From Persicaria tinctoria (lineage: Eukaryota; Streptophyta; Magnoliopsida; Caryophyllales; Polygonaceae), in assembly GCA_037127255.1 (NCBI GenBank), contig JBANSL010000017.1:68572857-68636856 (forward strand): a stretch of 64,000 nt of DNA, given 5' to 3'. A program made the translations under genes and the position numbers. The notes below the pieces were generated by a model that worked only from the letters and a program-made list of their open reading frames with translations, was not told the origin of the DNA and ran no database searches. Positions 32,207 to 44,901 of the stretch are shown in pieces; position 1 is the first letter of the stretch, and every line of letters starts with the position of its first letter.

Positions 32207-32920
32207 TGATGGAGGGAAAACCTGTCGTTGATCCGCCAAAGTAACTCAATCTCTAATTGTCTGATAGAACGTAGAATAGAATAGAAGTGTCTCAAAAATA
32301 ACATAAATCGGCCTTTTAAACATTCCAAGTCGGCCATGAAAACAACTAAACAAAACTGGGGTTTTTTAATCAAAATGACGCCGCGCTGCCGAACAATGCT
32401 GCGGCCGCGGCATCAGCAGCTTTTTCCATCTTGCGGCATTTGCTCTGCTGCGGCCGCGACACACATGCTGCGGCCGCTGCATCGGTCTTTCACGGAAAAT
32501 CTGTCTCGAATTTGCTCTTCTTGTCAACAGGAAAGTTGTAGCTCTTTGAAAGAGCTTTCCAACGCATGGTCATAATAGTCAATCGGACAACTGAGGCCTC
32601 CAGAAAGTGCAAAACAAGGTCAGCATGCCTAACGACAACTTCTGCAGACTTGTTCTTCGTTTAGGTTCACTTCTTCTTCTCAGGACCTCTTGAGATCTTC
32701 ATGTAAGATTCTTCAATCAACTATACATTCTCATATAATGTGTTATCAACTCCTATCTCATCATCGGATCCACGATTACCTGAAATAATCAATAAAAGTG
32801 TGTAAATTCCGACTCCTTCCAGAATACTCACAAGATGCAAATTAACTACAGATTGTGAACGAAGTGCAACCTAACTAGCCTAAAAATGCCTATAATGCCT
32901 ATATAAGATATGCATTATCA
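32207..32920 (-). repeat. 3' LTR of the Athila-like element (internally deleted, 714 bp)
   Basis: Relative to the other LTR, about 715 bases are missing after CCAAAGTAACTCAA, where the sequence jumps to TCTCTAATTGTCT. The break lies at a short ACTCAA-type microhomology. The end is TGCATTATCA. Confidence 0.9.
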
Positions 32921-34744
32921 AATTCCCACACACTTAACCTTTGCTGGTCCTCAAGCAGTTGTAGAATGAACACGAATCAATGCATCCCGCAGGAAATCCC
33001 TTCAAGTTTCAACCTCATCAAAAAGCAACATCATAGCAGGTGGAAACATAAACCAAGCAAACAAACGTCATAGCATGTATTCCAGTGATCAAAGCTTAGA
33101 AGTAGACATCATCCAACCTCACAGAAATATGTTTTTCACTCATGTATTTAAGCTTTAAGGTACAACTCTCAACTCAAACCAACATGCACTAAACTCATAG
33201 ACATTGACCACCATATCACCATATATATACCGAAATGCCATTACTTGCGGGACACAATAAAGACAACTAAATAAAATGTGACACTTTTTTTCTTTTCTTT
33301 TTTTTTTCTTTTTTCTTGTCTTAGTGCTTTCCTTACGCGAGGCGCAAACATGGGTGTCATGAATGACCCCGGTCTATCAACACCTCAACCTTATAATATG
33401 AAGTCCACTTGAACATCTTTTGACGCAAGTTGCAAACATGGGTGTCATGAATGAACCTGATTACTCAATGATCAAGCTTTCTTTCCTAGTGGATAGTTTT
33501 TAACACCTTTTTGCACGAGTCATACCCATGGGTGTCATGCATAGACCCAGTTACTAAGTGCATCAACCATGGCCACCTTATTCACTAAATATGCACAAAT
33601 TCAAACCAAAAGACTCAAAATATAAACATAAACTCCGCAAGCAACAAACATGTGAGTCGGTCTTTAAAAATAGATACTGCAGTCAATGCCAAGAGGTAGC
33701 AACACAAGGAGAGTAATTCACACAATTAAGCAAAAGATTTCAAATAAGGCTAAACATTCTCACAGGGTCATGTCTTTAGGACTTCAATCATACTTTAGCT
33801 CAATCATACATGCTCAATTATATTTGGTAGCTCATGTTCCAAAAAAATCACATATAGACAAGGCCAAAACATCCAAAACTCCATGTAATTTATATGATCA
33901 TGCTTGAAATTTAAATTAGAGGACAAACTAAGCTAGATGGGTATTTGAATAACACATATGTATGCAATGCATGATTATTTTTTGATTTTTCGAATTTTTT
34001 TTTCGTAAATAAACAAAAAAAATTAATAAAACTAATTAAATTAAACATGGTGCAGAAATGTGCAGAAATTTAAATATGATCTCCTATATGCACTATATAT
34101 ACATAATTCCTCTCCCCCACACTTAAAGTTTTCATTGTCCTCAATAAAACAGTACAGACAACAAAAATAAAGTAGACGAAATAGGGTGAAGGAGAAAGAA
34201 ACAAAAATATGATGATGCTGAAATGAAAAAGAAAGAATAACTTGCCTCGGGTTGCATCCCGAGAAGCGCCTTTGTTTCAAGTCGTTGGCTCGACGTAATG
34301 GCCCTTGATGGGCCTAGGTTCCTCCACCAGGGTCACCTACACCTGTCATCTCATTGACAAGTGCGGGCACCCTAGGAAGGTGTAGCTTTCTGTCCAAGCA
34401 TTCATCCATTGCCCTTAGCTTCTCTCCTTAAGCTAGCCCTGGGGGTTGTCCTGAAATCACAAAAGGTTTCAATTTGTTAGGGGGCTCAAATTTCCATAAA
34501 CTATTTTCCTTAGGTGTCTCTAACAAATCACGAAAATTATTGTTGCAATCAGTATTGTTAGCAATAGACATATCTAAAGAATTTTCAGGAGAAAGCTTAG
34601 CATGATTAAAGAGAGAGAATTATATCTTTCTTCCATCAAACTCCATAGTCAATACACCCTCACAACAATCAATTTTTGTTTTTGCAGTTTTCAGGAATGA
34701 TCTTCCCATTATAATGGGTGTTTCTGGGGCTCCCTGCTCCATAT

Positions 34745-35047
34745 CTAAAACAAAGAAATCAACAGGGAAAACAAATCATCCACCATAACCAAAACATCTT
34801 CAACAACACCTCTTGGCCTGATTTGTGATCGATTAGCAAGTTGCACTGTAACCCCAGTCTCAGTCAGAGCACCCAAACCCAAAGACATGTACATGTTATA
34901 GGAAATAACATTAATTGAGGCTCCTAGATCTAGCATGGCTTGTTTGAATCTAGTATTCCCAATTGCACATGAAATTGTAAACATACCTGGGTCTCCACAT
35001 TTTTCAGGCAATTTCCTTTGCAACATAGCAGAGACATTTTCATTCAA
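34745..35047 (-). pseudogene. Retropepsin-type protease of the Athila-like element
   Basis: The sequence includes LQRKLPEKCGDPGMFTISCA and MLDLGASINVISYNMYMSLG; the D(L)GAS motif is the plant Ty3/gypsy variant of the aspartic protease active site. A further frameshift near 34765-34780 ends this frame, and homologous sequence continues in another register to about 34430 with stops. It would have processed Gag; it is inactive here. Confidence 0.82.
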
Positions 35048-37034
35048 GCTTACCTTTTTTTTTCAATCTTTGCTTCTTCTTGATGATGCACAATTCCTTC
35101 AAAAATTTAGCATATCTAGGAATGCTCTTAATCAATTTGAGTAAAGGAATATTTACCTCGCACTTGCTGAACGTCTCAAAGATCTCCCTATCATTCTCAT
35201 ACCTTCGTGAATCCTTCAGAGCTTCCGAAAAAGGTGGAACCGGCTTTGGAGTCTCCATAGGTAAGGAGGAGGAAGAAGGAGAAGAAGAAGAAGGAGGAAG
35301 AGGGGAAGAAGAAGAAGAAGGGGAAAAAGACGAAGAAAACGTACCTGGCACCGACGGATCGGCGAGGCCACTGGCGGCGGGCGCAACGTCTGGCTGCGGG
35401 CGCAACATGATTGATACGCCGCGGCCGCAACATGGTTGCTGCGGCCGCCGCACAGTACGACCGACGTCTTCTTCATTTATTACTTCTATCTCCTCGTCCA
35501 TTACTTCCTCGTCGTCCTTTTGAGGTGTGACAATCAATTCCTTGCCACTCCTAAGCATTATTGCACTGACATTCTCCCTGGGGTTCTCAATCGTTTGCGA
35601 TGGGAGCTTTCCTGAGTCATTTGCCTCTTTTACACTTAGCAGTTGAATGATTTGACTCATCTGATTCTCCAAGTTCTTAGATCATTCACCTTAGTCCAAG
35701 ACTGCCTGTGCGAGGGTCTTAGTGCACATCTCTAAGTTCTTTGTGCGTTCAGCCTGGTTCATGACGAATTGTGTGAGGGCTTGTAGTGGATTTCCATCAG
35801 GTGCACTTGCCTGAGGCTGTCCCCCCTGACGAAGGTCAAACTGTTGTTGTGGCCTCAGCTGATGCCCTCCTTGCTGATTGAAAGGGTCTTGGTAGTTTCC
35901 ATAACCATAGCCCTGCTGATAGCCTCCATTGTAATTATTATTGTTGAAGTGCCCAGGATTACCAAAGTTGCCTTGCCTAGGCCTTTCTGGAGCATAATTC
36001 CCAATTGCATTCAACTCAACACAAGGTTCTTGCAAAGTTGAGTACATATCCATAGGGTGGGATGGATCGATGTAGGATTCACATGCTTTTAACTGCTGAG
36101 ATGCTCTGTCAACTACCAGCTTCTTGATCATCTCTTTCATTTCTGCCATATCAGTCTGTAATGCAGCTACTGGGGCATCAATAGCAAGTACACCTCTAGC
36201 ACGGGTGCTCTTGTTGAGCTGCCTAGAGCCCTCAGAGAGCTCCTTAAACACTTGCCAAGCTGCAGCATGCGTCTTATTTAGCATGTTTCCCCCACAACAG
36301 GAATTCACCGTTTTGCGCTCTCCATCAATAAGCCCATTGAATAAGAAGAGAACCAGATCCTTTTGAGAGTACCCATGGCATGGGCAGCTAGCGCAGAGTT
36401 TCTTGAAACGCTCAAAGTACTCATGAATAGACTCCGTCACGTACTGCTCAATGCTGCTGATTGACCTTTTTAAGGCATTTAGCTTTGTTGCAGGGAAATA
36501 CATCTCTAGGAAGACTCTCTTCATCTCAGCCCAAGTAGTAATAGATCCAGGTGGTAGATAGAAGAACCACTCATTCGCATCATCCTTCAAAGAGAAGGGA
36601 AAAGCTCTCAGCTTGATTTGCTCTGCAGTGATGTTCTCAGGTTTCATCCCAACTACCACATTATGGAACTCAGACAGATGCTTGTGGGGGTCCTCCCCAC
36701 TCAACCCATGGAACTTGGGTAATAGATGAATTACCCCAGATTTCAGCTCAAAGTTTACTCCTTCCCCAAGTGCAGGGAATTGGATTGCTAAGGGTTGTTG
36801 TGCCAAATCAGGAGCAGTAAGCTCCTTTAGAGTACGATTTGCGTCGTTAGCCATCTCTTCAGTGCTTTCTCCTTGATAAAAAAGTAGCTCGCGAAAGCGA
36901 TCACGAGTTTCTCGCCTTAAGGCAGAAAGGGTTCTTTCGATCTCTGAGTCAAACGACAACAAAGAAGAATTAGTAGCACGGGTATGGACCATATAAGATG
37001 GTCCACACCAAAAATCAGCACTAAAAACACACAA
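35040..37034 (-). pseudogene. Athila-like gag
   Basis: The first open part (447 codons, 35691-37034) contains MVHTRATNSS near its start (probable true initiator). A Retrotrans_gag domain follows: FPFSLKDDANEWFFYLPPGS, TTWAEMKRVFLEMYFPATKL and ESIHEYFERFKKLCASCPCH. After it comes a Gly/Asn/Gln-rich stretch (NNNNYNGGYQQGYGYGNYQD). Two in-frame stops, TAA at 35691-35693 and TGA at 35682-35684, interrupt it. The same frame then stays open to 35040 (starting ENQMSQIIQLLS). A T9 tract at 35055-35063 marks a frameshift into the protease. Gag would form the virus-like particle; this copy cannot. Confidence 0.85.
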
Positions 37035-37048
37035 TAATTAATAAATTT

Positions 37049-37064
37049 CCCGGCAACGGCGCCA
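37049..37064 (-). other. Primer-binding site of the Athila-like element
   Basis: On the minus strand it reads TGGCGCCGTTGCCGGG four bases from the LTR. This site is described for Athila/Tat elements as complementary to a tRNA 3' end (usually given as tRNA-Asp). Confidence 0.8.
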
Positions 37065-37068
37065 AATT

Positions 37069-38497
37069 TGACGGAGGGAAAACCTGTCGTTGATCCGCCA
37101 AAGTAACTCAAACTTATAACTAGTATAGCAATAAGCAAGAGGTCGATCCCACAGGGAAATTCGCTATTCAAGTGTGATTAAGATGCCAATCAAGTAACCA
37201 AAAAGGGGGGTTTTTATGAGTGAAAAAGATCCACCTTTAATCAAAGCGGATTGGTGAAAGCAAAGTAAATGAATTTGATTCAAACAATTGTGAGAAGCAG
37301 TTCTACCTACAATTTTCCACTTTATTTGGTTTGAAACGATCCTTGTAACTTCTTCTCGTCCTATTAAGTTTCCTGTGAATGCCCTTGTCCCGACCTAATA
37401 TAGTTACTAGTCCAACCAGTCCTAGAAACCCTTATCAATCGAACAGTCTCTAAAGAAGGATTTAACCCAACTGATAACTTTAAATCCAGAGATTAGCCAA
37501 GGTATTTGCAGTCCCTAAAGAGGAATTTAACAACACATCCAACTTTCTACTCATTCAATTAGTTCAACCAGCCCTAAAGGAACAAGTTTGCTACTTAGGT
37601 TAAGGTTCACAACCAGGAATCTACAAAACCTTAGCAATTGAATTGATTCTAACTAGTTCCGCGGGCTAGATAGAATAAAACAATAGACAATCAAGCACAA
37701 AGAAGTTGAAGCATTCAAATATAGGAAACAAGGAACGAGAATTAGAAACTCACAATCAATCCAAATAAAGCTTCAAATTGTAGGCAGAACAAATGAGTTT
37801 AGTTCCTCATGGAAGAAATCACTCAATCTCTAATTGTCTAATAGAATGTAGAATAGAATAGAAGTGTCTCAAAAATAACATAAATCGGCCTTTTAAACAT
37901 TCCAAGTCGGCCATGAAAACAACTAAACAAAACTAGGGTTTTTTAATCAAAACGACGCCGCGCTGCCGAACAATGCTGCGGCCGCGGCATCAGCAGCCTT
38001 TTCCATCCCGCGACATTTGCTCTGCTGCGGCCACATCACCCATGCTGCGGCCGCTACATCGGTCTTTCACGGAAAATCTGTCTCGAATTTGCTCTTCTTG
38101 TCAACAAGAAAGTTGTAGCTCTTTGAAAGAGCTTTCCAACGCATGATCATAATAGTCAATCGGACAATCGAGGCCTCCAGAAAGTGCAAAACAAGGTCAG
38201 CATGCCTGACGACAACTTCTGCAGATTTGTTCTTCGCTTAGGTTCGCTTCTTCTTCTCAGGACCTCTTGAGATCTTCATGTAAGCTTCTTCGATCAACTA
38301 GAAATTCTCATATAATGCGTTATCAACTTCTGTCTTATCATCGGATCCACGATTACCTGAAATAATCAATAAAAGTGTGTAGATTCCGACTCCTTCCAAA
38401 ATACTCACAAGATGCAAATAAACTACAGATTGTGAATGAAGTGCAACCTAACTAGCCTAAAAATGCCTATAATGCCTATCTAAGATATGCATTATCA
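37069..38497 (-). repeat. 5' LTR of the Athila-like element (1429 bp)
   Basis: Full-length LTR with TG...CA ends, adjacent to the primer-binding site. It contains several CTGCGGCCGC motifs. Confidence 0.9.
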
Positions 38498-38502
38498 CCC
38501 CG

Positions 38503-39191
38503 GTTTCACAACAGCAAGTTGTCGGTGGTTGGTGCTCGGTGTCCTGGTGATTTTGGTGGTTCAACAACTCTCGCGTAGACAGGTGTAGGTTGGGACACTC
38601 GACTCTGTCTTGCATTAGTCAGGGGAAGAACGAGGCCTGATACATGGGCGGTGAGGGCGCGGTACGATAGAGAGAGGAGACCTTTGATCAGGACAATGAC
38701 GCATCCCTGGAGGGTTCAACCTCGGTGTCTCGATAAATTCCAACAAACTCCTGGCTGGCAATTAACGAGAGAATTATAGGGGAATTAATGTCAAGCGGAA
38801 CCTGGTTTTGATCTTCATCTTTCCAAGATGGGAAGGCGAGGAGGTAAGATCTGTCTTCGATCGTTAACCATGAAGATCGAAAGGGTGAAATAGCTCGAGA
38901 ACGGGGATGATTGATTGAAATTGAGGTGAGAGAGGACAACCAGGAGATTGTGAGGGGTGAGGACTGTTGATGGAAGCCATGAAATGAGAGATTGAGAGCT
39001 CGAATAGGTGTTGTCGACGACGGATGAGGGGAGTATGGAGGAGGAACAGGAGGTCGGCTGCGTCAGGTCTATTTTGGGAAGAATAGTAGCCTTTTAGCTA
39101 GGGTTGAATTATGAAATAATTTTATTTCAATCCTACTAGAATATATTGGATCCTCAATTCCTCATCAAATCTTTTTATACCAAACTGAGAA
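38503..39191. other. Host-side DNA between two LTR elements
   Basis: Contiguous with the sequence left of 32202 before the Athila-like insertion. G-rich, with an 83-codon minus-strand frame (38688-38939) of no recognisable family. No gene is called. Confidence 0.4.
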
Positions 39192-39196
39192 CTAAA

Positions 39197-42182
39197 TGTA
39201 ACGGCCCAGAATTATGATTTCCGGGTTACGTTTCAAGGGATGAAACCCCTTGTTCGGATCTTGCAATCCAGGTACGAGTCGAGGTTTAAAACTCATTTTA
39301 AGATTAGTAGAAAGAGGGATTTCAAACCCTAAAACCTCGAAGGGTCGTTGGGTACCCTTAACCTGTCCTAAGACTATGTCGTGTAATCCAATTTTAAACG
39401 AAAGTAAAGTGGAAGCAAAGTTAAGATACAAATGCCACGGCAAAGCCGGGTCAAAACCAAATCATAAGTGAGTGATTACCATTTTACCAACTTAGAATGT
39501 TAGCCAGATTCTCCAATTTATAATAATGTGCAGAAATACTGTAAAGGGCCCAAGACAATGTCAAGTGGCATATCCCTCTCCTACTCCGCCCCCTTTTTCA
39601 TGAGCGGACCTGGCTAGTACGGTACCCATTTCATCGTGGTGGTGCACGGACCACGGAATAATCATCACCATAAAGTAAATCAAGCTCGCCCGATGGTGTT
39701 GGGCTATAGTAACAAGATCATATTGACTCGATGGACTCAGAGAAAGCCCGATTGGGCTGGCTACCCTATGATCCTAGCAAAGACTCTAGGACTATCACAG
39801 ATAACAGTCGTTCTGTTTCAAACACACATAGTAACCACATGCTCAGTTCAATGCAATCCTAGCATGATACTACATGGCATGCTTTTATGCCTTTGCAACA
39901 CCTAACATAAAATGCAAAAACAGGCATGAGTGTCCAACCTGAGTAAGCCCCTTAGGGAACTTACCTGAAGATGCAGAACAACAGGATAATACAAGCAATG
40001 GCCCAAATGAAAGTCCAAAGCAATCCAAAAGCAATACACACCTATCATCAAACCATTTCCATAAGCCACCGGACCAACATTCATACGCACGAAACCCAAG
40101 TTCTCAACATACTCAAAATAAACCATAGTGAAACCGTTTTCCAAAACCTTTCCAATATGATCAACATAAACCAAAATCATTTCATTTCCAATCAAACCCA
40201 TCGATAAATCTTACCAACAATATTTCCAAACTCATTTCCCGGAGTTTTCGAAACTCTTAAATATCAAGTTAAGTCAACCCATATTCAAAATATTTTCTCA
40301 AATCATAATTGGCCAAAACCCACTTATAAACATTAAATCTTTAATCAACTTGTAAATTTATACCATTAAAATAATTCCGGCATGTTTCTTATTTCGAAAT
40401 CATTATAGAATAAAGTCCGGCATTTAGTCACAAAATAATTCTATTTTCACAACCATATTTATATATCAATAACAATAAAACATCTCATAATTTTCAAAAT
40501 CACATATTTACACCTCACAAAATACATATTCCAATAATATTATTTTAAAATACTTTAAAATGGATAATCATAATTTCATAAAATATATCTTCAAAAAAAA
40601 TCAAGAATAATATATACTCATAACATATCATATATACAAATAACATGACACGTAAATATATAACCTAACATAAATTAACAACAACAATAACACATAAACA
40701 CAACCCAGCAGCCCAAAATGAGTAACCCGGAGGAAGCCCAACCCGAAACCCAATCCGAAGAGATCCAACCCGGTTCTCTATCTTCTTCACGAAAAGACCC
40801 GAAATCCGAGCCGGATCCTTACCCGATACCCTCCCCTTCCCAACTGAAGACCCATCCACAATAAAATGATATAACCCGAATAAAAAGAAACGGGTCAGGC
40901 CCAATCCCAAGCCCACAACTATATCTTTTTCCTCCAAACAGAAGAACGGAATTCTGGGAACGCCGAACGAAAGTGAAGAGAAAAGAAAGAGAACCCGGCT
41001 CTGGTGACGGCCTTTCAGCCTGAGATTCACACAACCCTACTGAAGACCAATTCCGACCACCCTGGATCTGACGAGACTCAAACGCGAGCAAATAGGAAGG
41101 AGAAAGAGAGAAATTACCGAGCGTCGAAAAATCCAGATCCGGTGAACTCCGAGGGTGGCTCTGGCTTTGTCGGTAGGGAAGGAGAGTCGAGTTTGGCCTA
41201 GGAAGAGGGAGGGATGAAAACGAGCGCGATTATAGAAGCTTTGAGTCAGAAAAGAACATAGAATCGGAAACCCACCTACTCGAAAACAAGGAGCGGAAGC
41301 GATAAGCTCCGGCGTCGTCTCCGACTCGGCTGGTTGGGGCTCTTCCTAGTCTTTGTCTACTAGAGAATGGAGGGAACTTCTGCTCCAACTGAAGTGGGGA
41401 GAGGGTGCTCGGTGAAGATGGCTCGGCTTCCTCCTTCTCGGCAAAACATAGGAGGGTAGGGCTCATGGCTGTGGCTTCTCCATCGACGCCGACGGCAAGG
41501 CTCCTGGCGGCTGAACACGGGAACAGAAGGAAGATGGTGGTGTGAAGGGGTTCTCACGGTGGTTGCTGCAACTGAACGGAGGAGAGATGGGTGGGTGCAC
41601 AGGTGATGAAATTGGTGATGGAAGGGGGGCGATTTTCTGGGTTTGTTTCTGTAGAGAAATAGAAGAGGGTGGGAGGTGATCTCTGATGGGTTTTTCTTTT
41701 TTGTGGACTGTTGTGAGAGAGAGTGAGGCAGAGCGGGTGTCTCTTATGGTGTAGACTGGCACAAGAAAACAAATGCACGCTGTGAATTGAAAATTGGGCA
41801 AGCAAAAGGGAACTTGCTCCTCAACGTCCCAGAGGGGGAGAGAGAGAGAGGGAGAAAAGAAAAGAAAAGGATTTTACGTGGTCCCAACACAACACATAAA
41901 TGGAAGAATATACCCGACATTCAAATTCGAACCCGCTAATCTCGACTCTATTGAAATTTAGATCAAACTTGTAAATCATTACCGGAATTAAATTAGTTTA
42001 TCAAGACTCGCAACTTGAAAGCGGAATCAAGTTCCGTCAAAATCAAAATTCTAAAACGATGCCGGAAGGATTTTAAAATTGAAACTTGGTGCTCGAGGAT
42101 GGGTTTTCTCCCGTTTTTACAAATTGAATAGAATAATAATATATTTATTTAAAATAATATTAAAATATATTCGGCCTTTACA
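39197..42182 (-). repeat. 3' LTR of the LARD-like element (2986 bp)
   Basis: It lacks about 195 bases that the other LTR has at about 57358-57555. It contains about 430 bases (41669-42110) that the other LTR lost. The LTR holds several minus-strand frames (for example 40665-41030) that are repeated in the other copy but match nothing known. Confidence 0.88.
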
Positions 42183-44896
42183 TTCATCCACCTCTAAAAA
42201 CAAGTCTCATCCCCGAGACTAAAATCATTCTAAAGCAAGGGGATGAAGTTTGAAATTGGTGAGTCCAGGGATCATGCCATTGGTTCCGTAAGCATCTCAT
42301 AAGGACCCGTATGAGATCCTCACAGTCCCCTCGGTGTGATCACAATATTCCCAATTGGTCGTAGCAAGTATGCGATATGGGCCCCTATCACACCCTTACC
42401 CCGACCTTTCGGTCGTATCATAACTCGAAAGCAACTATAGCACCCCTACTAGGTCTTAGCAAGCATTCTATATGCGCCCCTATAAAATGCATGTATCTAC
42501 TTCGTGAGGCGTCATAATATAAGCTTGGGTGTGAAAATTCTTTAAAAGGGGGTTCCGCAATTTGAAAGGATTGGCCTCAAAATCGTTGAAATTCTCGGTA
42601 CGTTTATTCTTTAAAATTCCAAGTAAATTCCTTTTCAAACCGCTCAAAATCTTCAAATAAGACGTTTAACCAAGCAACTTTACACCAAAACAAGTAAAAT
42701 CCTTTCGATCAAAATTTCGTCAAAATCCTCCAAAACCAAATTAGTTTCCCACATAACAATCAATCAAATTCAGAAGCTCGGAGGTGGAATCATCCACCTC
42801 TTAGGACTAATCCCATATTCTCTTCCTAATTTCCAGATCATGCAACATCATTCACAACTCAACAAGTACCATAACCAAAAGTCTCATCAACTCTTATATA
42901 AGCATAATACCATAAGCCATCTCACACAAGGCAAGTCCCACATCATATCATAGTCCCAAACCATCACATAACCATCTAACATAAACATAAATATGCCAAC
43001 AAGTCTCAAGTAACAAAGGAACAACAAGCCTCAATATACTACGAATCATAAGGTATATTTATATCGTACTGAAGGCATCACAAGTGCATAACCGAATGCT
43101 CATCACTCATCACGTAAGCACACACGTCCAGAAATCAACGGGCTAGGTGTTATGGGGTTAGTACGTCAGTACACATCAAATCTCACAATCGCATATCGAT
43201 ATCGCAACACAAGTAGAACAGATTCATCACGTTAACATATCAACACAACAAGGTCATGCTATTAAGATTTAGAAAAAGGAAGATCAAGCAGTATATAAAT
43301 CATCAAAATGTCAATATGCCCTAAAAGACATCACCTTAACTCGTCACAAAACCATATAACGACCATTTAGAAATCATGCACCATTATCTCATATATAAAA
43401 GTCATGTCCATACTTCAAGTCATATTCATCATTTACATAATCAATAATCATGCTAGTCAACCATATAATACATTATCATGCTTACTACAACATAATAAAA
43501 CATCATGCTTCCACATAATATATAGCACATCATTATCTCATAATTTATACTCATCATTACTTCATATATCATATCACAGCACGTCCTAACATGCTTCTAA
43601 AACAACATCACAGGATAACAAAACAGTAATATATCATGGTAACACTTGTCGCTACCAACTAGATTTTAATATTACATATCAACATGTAATTCCATATCAG
43701 GTTCATCATGGTCGTTATCTAACATCATGCCAACAGATATAAATAAATCACATAATCAAGAAAATCCTCACATCATACCAGTCAAAATAAAACACAATCC
43801 TCACTCGCCCATCTCCACTCTCAAGCCAAGACTAATCCTCTTCTAGACTCGCCAACGTCAACTCAGACAAAAATTCCCCAAAGAATCCCAATTTATCTCG
43901 ATGCTCAAATCTCGCCTCTCCTTCCACCAAACACTACCACACCATCCACCTCTAAGAATCTAACTCCTATCTCTAACTTCACACCCAAGTACCATTTAAT
44001 ACCATGTCCTCAATATTCACGAGCCCTTCCTTACACTTCTCGTACTACCCGAAGCATTACCAGCATCACCTAGAAGCTCATCAGAACCTACCATAAATCC
44101 CAAAGCTCACTCAGTCTTACCTAAGCTAACATCCCTCTCTCGCGACTCACCTCCAAATACCATCGATCATCCTAACCTCCCAAAATTCTTTCACCACTCT
44201 CCAACCACGCTACCAAATGACCTCACCCACAGGTTTAAGGAAGAAGCAATCATGAAAATCATCAAACATAAGGTCTACATCATATCAACTAGCATTCATA
44301 AGCATAACATCATGGGTTCAACAAGTCTTAGTTTACCATCATGCTCAATAACCATCGCAAACATCATATATGAACATAATCAAGTCAAGCTAACATGTTG
44401 CATTATAACCTTATCAGATACAATTCAGGCTTCTTAGCATATGTAGTTCACATTTTATAGGCAAAGGAATTCAAATCATGCTTAGCAACTCAGCGTAGCA
44501 ACAAGGCAAGACATCATGTTACATGAGATCTATAAGTCATCAGATCATATCATCATAGACAATAGGCAGTCAGACAACAGTCATCATCAAGTCAACACAT
44601 CAACACATAAATCTCATCGCTAGGTCAGTGCAATATCGTCGTCAACAAATTCAAAAGGGTTAGCAATTCAAACGGAGAACAATCCCACTTGCAAGTCATA
44701 TCGTACACAGCAACCGTAATTCTCAATGTGTGCCCGTTCCGCCGACATCATAGATCCTGAGACACATGGGTTATGGGCCCACACTTTCGCTGCGCTGCTC
44801 TATCACTATCTAACTTTTCGTTCTCTCTTCCACGTGGTCGCTCACCCAATGTATCACGCAAGAGTCCAAGTTAGGGGAGAGACAAAAGAAGACAAC
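42183..44896 (-). other. Internal non-coding part of the LARD-like element (3' side)
   Basis: AT-rich and dominated by CATCA, TCACAT and ACAACA words. No open frame longer than about 65 codons. The purine-rich AGAGGTGGATGAA (minus strand) beside the LTR at 42183 is a plausible polypurine tract. Confidence 0.6.
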
Positions 44897-44901
44897 CTAA
44901 A

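Larger units (their letters stand above)
32207..38497 (-). mobile_element. Non-autonomous Athila-like Ty3/gypsy LTR element (6.3 kb)
   Basis: The element is bounded by LTRs at 32207-32920 and 37069-38497, both with TG...CA ends (TGATAATGC... on the coding strand). A 5-bp TSD, CCCCG, is at 32202-32206 and 38498-38502. The primer-binding site (37049-37064, CCCGGCAACGGCGCCA on the plus strand) is the type used by the Athila/Tat lineage. Only gag and protease remnants are encoded (34745-37034, minus). No reverse transcriptase, RNase H or integrase is seen between protease and the 3' LTR. The 33290-33560 region has three diverged copies of CATGGGTGTCATG(A/C)AT. By hand the LTRs differ at about 34 of 675 shared positions (about 5%), mostly transitions, so the insertion is not recent. 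Confidence 0.9.

Noticed and set aside
35080..35523. Plus-strand Glu/Gly-rich frame of 147 codons
   Set aside because: Antisense of the Ser/Pro-rich gag-protease linker in the Athila-like element.
40665..41091. Minus-strand frames repeated in both large LTRs (also 58703-59130)
   Set aside because: The repeat is explained by LTR duplication; frames overlap in two registers and match no retroviral protein.
42183..44896. CRISPR-like or satellite array from repeated CATCA words
   Set aside because: Word repetition is irregular, without constant unit or spacer length; it is the biased interior of the LARD-like element.
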